In this document: positions 6,619 through 8,935 of the stretch, piece after piece
Layout: every line of letters begins with the position of its first letter
Position numbering within the stretch: the stretch's first letter is position 1
Source of the DNA: Clostridium sp.
GTDB taxonomy: Bacteria; Bacillota; Clostridia; Lachnospirales; Lachnospiraceae
DNA length: 8,935 bases
Direction of reading: 5' to 3'
NCBI GenBank assembly: GCA_004554205.1
Contig: SFNH01000075.1
Coordinates: 1-8,935 of the forward strand
Program-made: the position numbers and the translations under genes
Notes under the pieces: model-generated
Seen by the model: only the letters and a program-made list of their open reading frames with translations
Databases searched by the model: none
Told to the model about the DNA's origin: nothing

Positions 6619-6686
6619 AAATCTGTAACTGTTCAGCCACGCGGCCAGACAGTTACGAGAATCTGACGTAAATATGAAGATTTTTT
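6618..6686 (+). terminator. Nested stem structure with T-run after apbE, possible terminator
   Basis: GTAACTGT at 6625-6632 pairs perfectly with ACAGTTAC at 6649-6656, with a small inner GCC/GGC pairing. An outer AAAATCT at 6618-6624 pairs perfectly with AGATTTT at 6678-6684, which runs into further Ts. The outer stem starts at the last base of the apbE stop codon. The T-run after the outer stem would allow termination, but the AT-rich outer stem and unpaired segment make it atypical. It could instead be a leader structure or a protein-binding site for the next gene. Confidence 0.4.
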
Positions 6687-6728
6687 GACTTTTTCCGAAA
6701 CTCTCTACCCAAAACGGATGATATCGTT

Positions 6729-6734
6729 TATAAT
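6729..6734 (+). promoter_or_regulatory. Possible -10 element before the lipoprotein gene
   Basis: A perfect TATAAT lies 38 bases before the ATG at 6773. No good -35 hexamer is found 16-18 bases upstream: a TTGACT at 6685-6690 is 38 bases away, too far to pair with it. If it functions, it needs an activator or is weak. Confidence 0.3.
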
Positions 6735-6772
6735 ATGGACTGCGTGATTTTGAGAAACCAGGAGGAACGGAC

Positions 6773-7285
6773 ATGAGAAGACATAGCATAAGAACCTTTC
6801 TGCTTGCTGCAGGCTGTATTGCGCTTTTGAGCGGATGCACAAAGAGCAATATCGTGCGCCCGGAGATGGCGGAGAGCCCCGATTTTAACATATATACGGA
6901 CATCGAACTTGACGAGGAACAGCTTAAGGAGGATGTCGATGAGATCTATCTGGACGAGACAGATTATCCGATGGGCTATGCGATCGACTTTAAGCTTTAT
7001 CCCCGCAAGGATTATGTGACGGTTGCAGTTGTGGTGAAGGACGGGACATCCCCGGAGGATGCGGCGTATTTTGCGGACGTTGCGGTCAAGGGGATCAACG
7101 ACCAGGCGGCGGTGCAGGACTTCAGCTATGAGATGTCCGGCGAAGAGAGCTTTGGCGGTTTCTACCTGGACAAGGAGATCCGCCTGAAGATTTACCGGCA
7201 GTCGGAATATGAGGCGAAGGGAGCCCCCATGTATGAGACGACGGTCCCGAAGGGCACTTACATGACATTTGAGATCAAAGAGTAA
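6773..7285 (+). CDS. Unrecognised 170-residue lipoprotein
   Basis: The product starts with a basic n-region and a hydrophobic stretch ending in a textbook lipobox, LLSGC with Cys22, so it should be anchored to the outer face of the membrane. The mature part is acidic at first (DIELDEEQLKEDVDEIY around 43-59). Beta-rich segments follow, including FKLYPRKDYVTVAVVVKDG and a C-terminal VPKGTYMTFEIKE. It has no enzymatic motif I recognise and no FMN-acceptor motif, so it is not an obvious target of the neighbouring ApbE. The ATG has AGGAGG seven bases upstream, making strong translation likely. It is 154 bases downstream of apbE with a structured gap between them, so co-transcription is uncertain. 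A strong terminator follows the stop. I cannot assign a function. Confidence 0.88.
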   Translation: MRRHSIRTFLLAAGCIALLSGCTKSNIVRPEMAESPDFNIYTDIELDEEQLKEDVDEIYLDETDYPMGYAIDFKLYPRKDYVTVAVVVKDGTSPEDAAYFADVAVKGINDQAAVQDFSYEMSGEESFGGFYLDKEIRLKIYRQSEYEAKGAPMYETTVPKGTYMTFEIKE

Positions 7286-7300
7286 ATAAAAGAGTAAGTA
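7277..7300 (+). repeat. 12-bp tandem duplication across the lipoprotein stop codon
   Basis: AAAGAGTAAATA at 7277-7288 is followed directly by AAAGAGTAAGTA at 7289-7300, identical at 11 of 12 bases. The first copy contains the last codons and TAA of the lipoprotein gene, and the second lies just outside it, in front of the terminator. It looks like a small slippage duplication. Confidence 0.7.
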
Positions 7301-7332
7301 AAAAAGGAGTTCCGCAAGTGGAACTCCTTTTT
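7301..7332. terminator. Bidirectional Rho-independent terminator between convergent genes
   Basis: AAAAAGGAGTTCC at 7301-7313 and GGAACTCCTTTTT at 7320-7332 form a perfect 13-bp stem with a six-base loop (GCAAGT). A flanking run of A on one side and T on the other lets it work in both directions. It begins 15 bases after the lipoprotein stop and ends 10 bases from the stop of the minus-strand gene, so it serves both. Confidence 0.93.
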
Positions 7333-7342
7333 ATAATGACCA

Positions 7343-8254
7343 TTACTGCTGGGCTTCTGTAGTCTCGGAAGCCGCTTCCGGCTCGGTCTCGCTGCACACT
7401 ACGCTGAGCGTGAGGTAATTATTTGAGTAGGTTAAGGAATAGCTGTTTCCGGCATCCGTCTTTCCGGCCCGCTTAAGCTCCGTTACGCCCTTCTCGCGCT
7501 CGCCCTGAACGAAGTCCACGACTGCCTTGCCCTCCGATTCGCCGAGCGCCGCTATTACAAGATCACCGTAGGCACTGTCGTAGAGCTCCACATCCGCCAT
7601 AGCGGAGTCAAAGTGGTAGGCCAGTTCAAATGCCTGCTCCTTGTAGTTTGCGGCAGTCGGCTTGCTGATCTTCCAGAGCGAAGCCGTCAGGAAACGGTAG
7701 CCGTCCGGATTCACAAAATAGTAAATGGATTCTACATTGTCCTCCTGCTTGCCATCTTTCACGGAGCTGCCGGTCCTCCTGCTCTTTGTCTCGGTCAGAA
7801 CCGTGTTTATGAGCACCTTCATCTCCGCCTGATAGGGAGTGCGGAAAGTGCTGGCTGCGGCCTCGGCGGTTTTCGCGGCTTTCGCAGCGACATTGGCTGC
7901 GGCCTGCTCCTTGCCCGGGGTCTTGCGCGCGGCGGCCTTTGCGGCGCGCTCGGCTTCCTCCGCGAGATCCTCGGCTGTCTTCTCGATACGGCGACCGTCA
8001 GGGCCGAGCTTAAAGCCTTCCACCTCAGTATCTGCCATCATGGCTCCGTCCGGGTCCATATAATATATGGCTCCGTCAGCCGGATCTGTGAACCAGCCCG
8101 CGTATTTTACGGGGTTGCCCTTGTCATCCACATAGGTCCACTTTGTCTCGCCGGAGAAATTTCTCTGCTCCCACCCTGCCGCGAATGCGGTGGTGCCCGC
8201 GGACAGCGCGAGCGCGGCGCTAAGGACAGTCATGCCGATCAGTTTCTTTTTCAT
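7343..8254 (-). CDS. Secreted protein with cell-wall-binding-type repeats and unknown C-terminal domain
   Basis: This is a 303-residue exported protein. Residues 1-25 or 26 form a Sec signal peptide (KKK n-region, AFA cleavage motif). Residues 28-90 contain degenerate choline-binding-type repeats marked by WTYVDDKGNPV, AGWFTDPADGAIYYMDPDG and GFKLGPDGRRI. Such repeats usually hold proteins to wall teichoic polymers or other surface glycans. Residues about 93-138 are an Ala/Lys/Glu-rich, probably helical linker. The remaining domain (about 138-285) is one I do not recognise; it ends in an acidic, Ser/Thr/Glu-rich tail with Gln-Gln at the C-terminus. No hydrolase or peptidase motif is evident. 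The ATG has GGAGGT six bases upstream. It lies 40 bases downstream of the similar gene at 8618-8295 with no terminator between, so both are probably one transcript. Confidence 0.88.
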   Translation of the reverse strand: MKKKLIGMTVLSAALALSAGTTAFAAGWEQRNFSGETKWTYVDDKGNPVKYAGWFTDPADGAIYYMDPDGAMMADTEVEGFKLGPDGRRIEKTAEDLAEEAERAAKAAARKTPGKEQAAANVAAKAAKTAEAAASTFRTPYQAEMKVLINTVLTETKSRRTGSSVKDGKQEDNVESIYYFVNPDGYRFLTASLWKISKPTAANYKEQAFELAYHFDSAMADVELYDSAYGDLVIAALGESEGKAVVDFVQGEREKGVTELKRAGKTDAGNSYSLTYSNNYLTLSVVCSETEPEAASETTEAQQ

Positions 8255-8294
8255 AGTGATACCTCCAAAGTATTGAGTTGTTGTTTATCGCTGC

Positions 8295-8618
8295 TTATCG
8301 TTTCTTATCCATCTTCCCGGTTTTGTCCACATGGTAATTGTCCACCCAGGTATCCTTTGCCATAACGCCGTCCTTATCGAGATAGTACCAGTCGCCGTCA
8401 TTTTTCAGCCAGCGGTTGGATACCAGGTTGCCCTTCTCGTCGAGATAGTAGCGCTCATCATCAAGCTCCAGCCAGCCGGTTGCTTTGCTTCCGTCATCCT
8501 GAATGTATTGCCACTGCTCATTGTCCGTTTTGCGCCACTCGCCCGCGATGGCGGGTGATGCGCCGAGAAGAAGGCAGGTAATGGTCAGAACCGAGGTTAA
8601 TCCTGCTTTCCGTTTCAT
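8295..8618 (-). CDS. Small secreted protein made of cell-wall-binding-type repeats
   Basis: The product is about 107 residues: a Sec signal peptide ending ASPAIA before Gly26, then little except aromatic, glycine-rich repeats of the choline-binding type. They read WQYIQDDGSKATGWLELD, then RYYLDEKGNLVSNRWLKNDG, then WYYLDKDGVMAKDTW. A last, shortened copy (YHVDKTGKM) comes before a basic end. There is no separate catalytic domain, so it may be a stand-alone wall-binding protein or a partner of the next gene. I chose the ATG at 8618-8616 rather than the GTG one codon earlier, because GGGTGG is six bases from the ATG but only three from the GTG. A well-formed promoter lies upstream. The Trp opening the mature repeats sits at residue 28 in this protein and in its neighbour, which suggests a shared origin. 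Confidence 0.88.
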   Translation of the reverse strand: MKRKAGLTSVLTITCLLLGASPAIAGEWRKTDNEQWQYIQDDGSKATGWLELDDERYYLDEKGNLVSNRWLKNDGDWYYLDKDGVMAKDTWVDNYHVDKTGKMDKKR

Positions 8619-8624
8619 CACAGT

Positions 8625-8630
8625 CCACCC
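8625..8630 (-). promoter_or_regulatory. Ribosome binding site that decides the start of the small repeat protein
   Basis: The complement of 8625-8630 reads GGGTGG. It is six bases from ATG 8618-8616 but only three from GTG 8621-8619, so the ATG is preferred. Confidence 0.6.
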
Positions 8631-8650
8631 TTTCTTTTTGCTGTGACCTT

Positions 8651-8679
8651 ATTATAGCAGTGGCGGGAACAACTGGCAA
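8651..8679 (-). promoter_or_regulatory. Sigma-A promoter for the wall-binding gene pair
   Basis: On the minus strand, TTGCCA (complement of 8674-8679) and a perfect TATAAT (complement of 8651-8656) are separated by exactly 17 bases. Transcription would start near 8644, giving a leader of about 25 bases before the ATG at 8618. This is the best promoter match in the window. Confidence 0.8.
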
Positions 8680-8935
8680 TAGGCGGGCGGGGATTGTAAG
8701 GTTTTTTGCCCAATCGTAAGAAAAATGTTAAGAACTCCCGCGATAACACACCGAGAAACAGATTGTACTTTTTTGGATAATATGAAAGGAGAAGGCGTGA
8801 GCGCGGCGCAATGATTACAATACTTAGTGCATATTCCCGCTTTAAAATGACAGATGTTGTAGGGCGATAAAATATATTCGGATTCCGGCGGGTTTTGTCG
8901 CTTTTTGCGATTGAATCTTCTTTCCAAAACACAAA
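8680..8935. other. Intergenic region with no convincing gene
   Basis: Open frames here are short, have poor start signals and encode unlikely proteins. The minus-strand frames overlap the promoter of the wall-binding pair. On the plus strand, AAGGAG near 8786 leads only to stops after 5-19 codons. A short TCGC/GCGA hairpin with a T loop lies near 8900-8912. Imperfect copies of a GTAAG-containing motif sit at 8693-8700 and 8713-8720, just upstream of the -35 box of the minus-strand promoter. The stretch is most likely the upstream control region of the wall-binding pair plus unknown sequence up to the window edge. Confidence 0.6.

Noticed and set aside
7770..7800. Thr-Gly-Ser-Ser in the larger wall-binding protein as a flavinylation site for ApbE
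   Set aside because: The acceptor motif is Asp-x-x-Ser/Thr-Gly-Ala-Thr/Ser. Here the Asp and Ala positions are not matched, and there is no FMN-binding domain around it.
7613..8365. A 250-codon plus-strand open frame antisense to the wall-binding genes
   Set aside because: The minus-strand frame encodes a signal peptide and recognisable repeats with a ribosome binding site. The antisense frame crosses two genes and shows no domain, so it is a shadow of GC-rich coding.
8782..8871. Short plus-strand frames after AAGGAG (starts at 8782, 8796 and 8811)
   Set aside because: They stop after about 5-19 codons, and no promoter with acceptable spacing precedes them. Their peptides have no recognisable features.
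8618..8932. Minus-strand open frames of 91-104 residues upstream of the wall-protein genes
   Set aside because: They run through a strong sigma-A promoter and the ribosome binding site of a real gene, have no good Shine-Dalgarno of their own, and give low-complexity, unprotein-like sequences.
1..8935. CRISPR arrays, tRNA or rRNA genes, complete insertion sequences
   Set aside because: No regularly spaced repeats, cloverleaf-like sequences, rRNA segments or transposase frames were seen anywhere in the window.

Overview
The window looks like chromosomal DNA from an anaerobic Firmicute of the class Clostridia, most likely a fairly GC-rich member of the Lachnospiraceae. The evidence is the pth-mfd-spoVT gene order, a sporulation regulator (SpoVT), lipoproteins, and secreted proteins with choline-binding-type cell-wall repeats. 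The species assignment is inference from gene content and protein style, not from a search.

Left edge (1 to about 143). This stretch is strikingly AT-rich (28 G/C in the first 120 bases) and unlike the rest of the window. On the minus strand it carries the first 24 codons of what looks like a VirB4/TraE-type conjugation ATPase behind a perfect Shine-Dalgarno sequence, with the lysine-rich tail of a possible upstream gene overlapping it. It therefore appears to be a piece of an integrative conjugative element. At about 134-145 it abuts the 3' part of a Panacea/SocA-type (DUF4065) antitoxin-like gene on the plus strand, which has lost its 5' end. The join is either a rearrangement or remnant of an element, or an assembly artefact.

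Housekeeping block (538-5442, plus strand). A 25-codon minicistron overlaps the stop of the Panacea remnant. It is followed by pth (peptidyl-tRNA hydrolase), then by mfd (transcription-repair coupling factor), which overlaps pth by one base. After a 154-base gap comes spoVT, preceded by a good match to a forespore sigma-G promoter and a stem-loop leader. The peptidyl-prolyl isomerase gene often found between mfd and spoVT in Clostridia is absent.

Surface block (5536-8618). apbE (a predicted lipoprotein FAD:protein FMN transferase) and an unrecognised 170-residue lipoprotein lie on the plus strand. A perfect 13-bp bidirectional terminator separates them from a convergent minus-strand pair. The pair encodes two small secreted proteins, each with a signal peptide and degenerate choline-binding-type repeats; one also has an Ala-rich linker and an unrecognised C-terminal domain. 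They appear to be co-transcribed from a consensus-like sigma-A promoter at 8651-8679. From 8680 to the right edge I see no convincing gene.

I do not see a clear new multi-gene system. The items most worth checking are the left junction, the probable sporulation-type promoter(s), and the unrecognised exported proteins.
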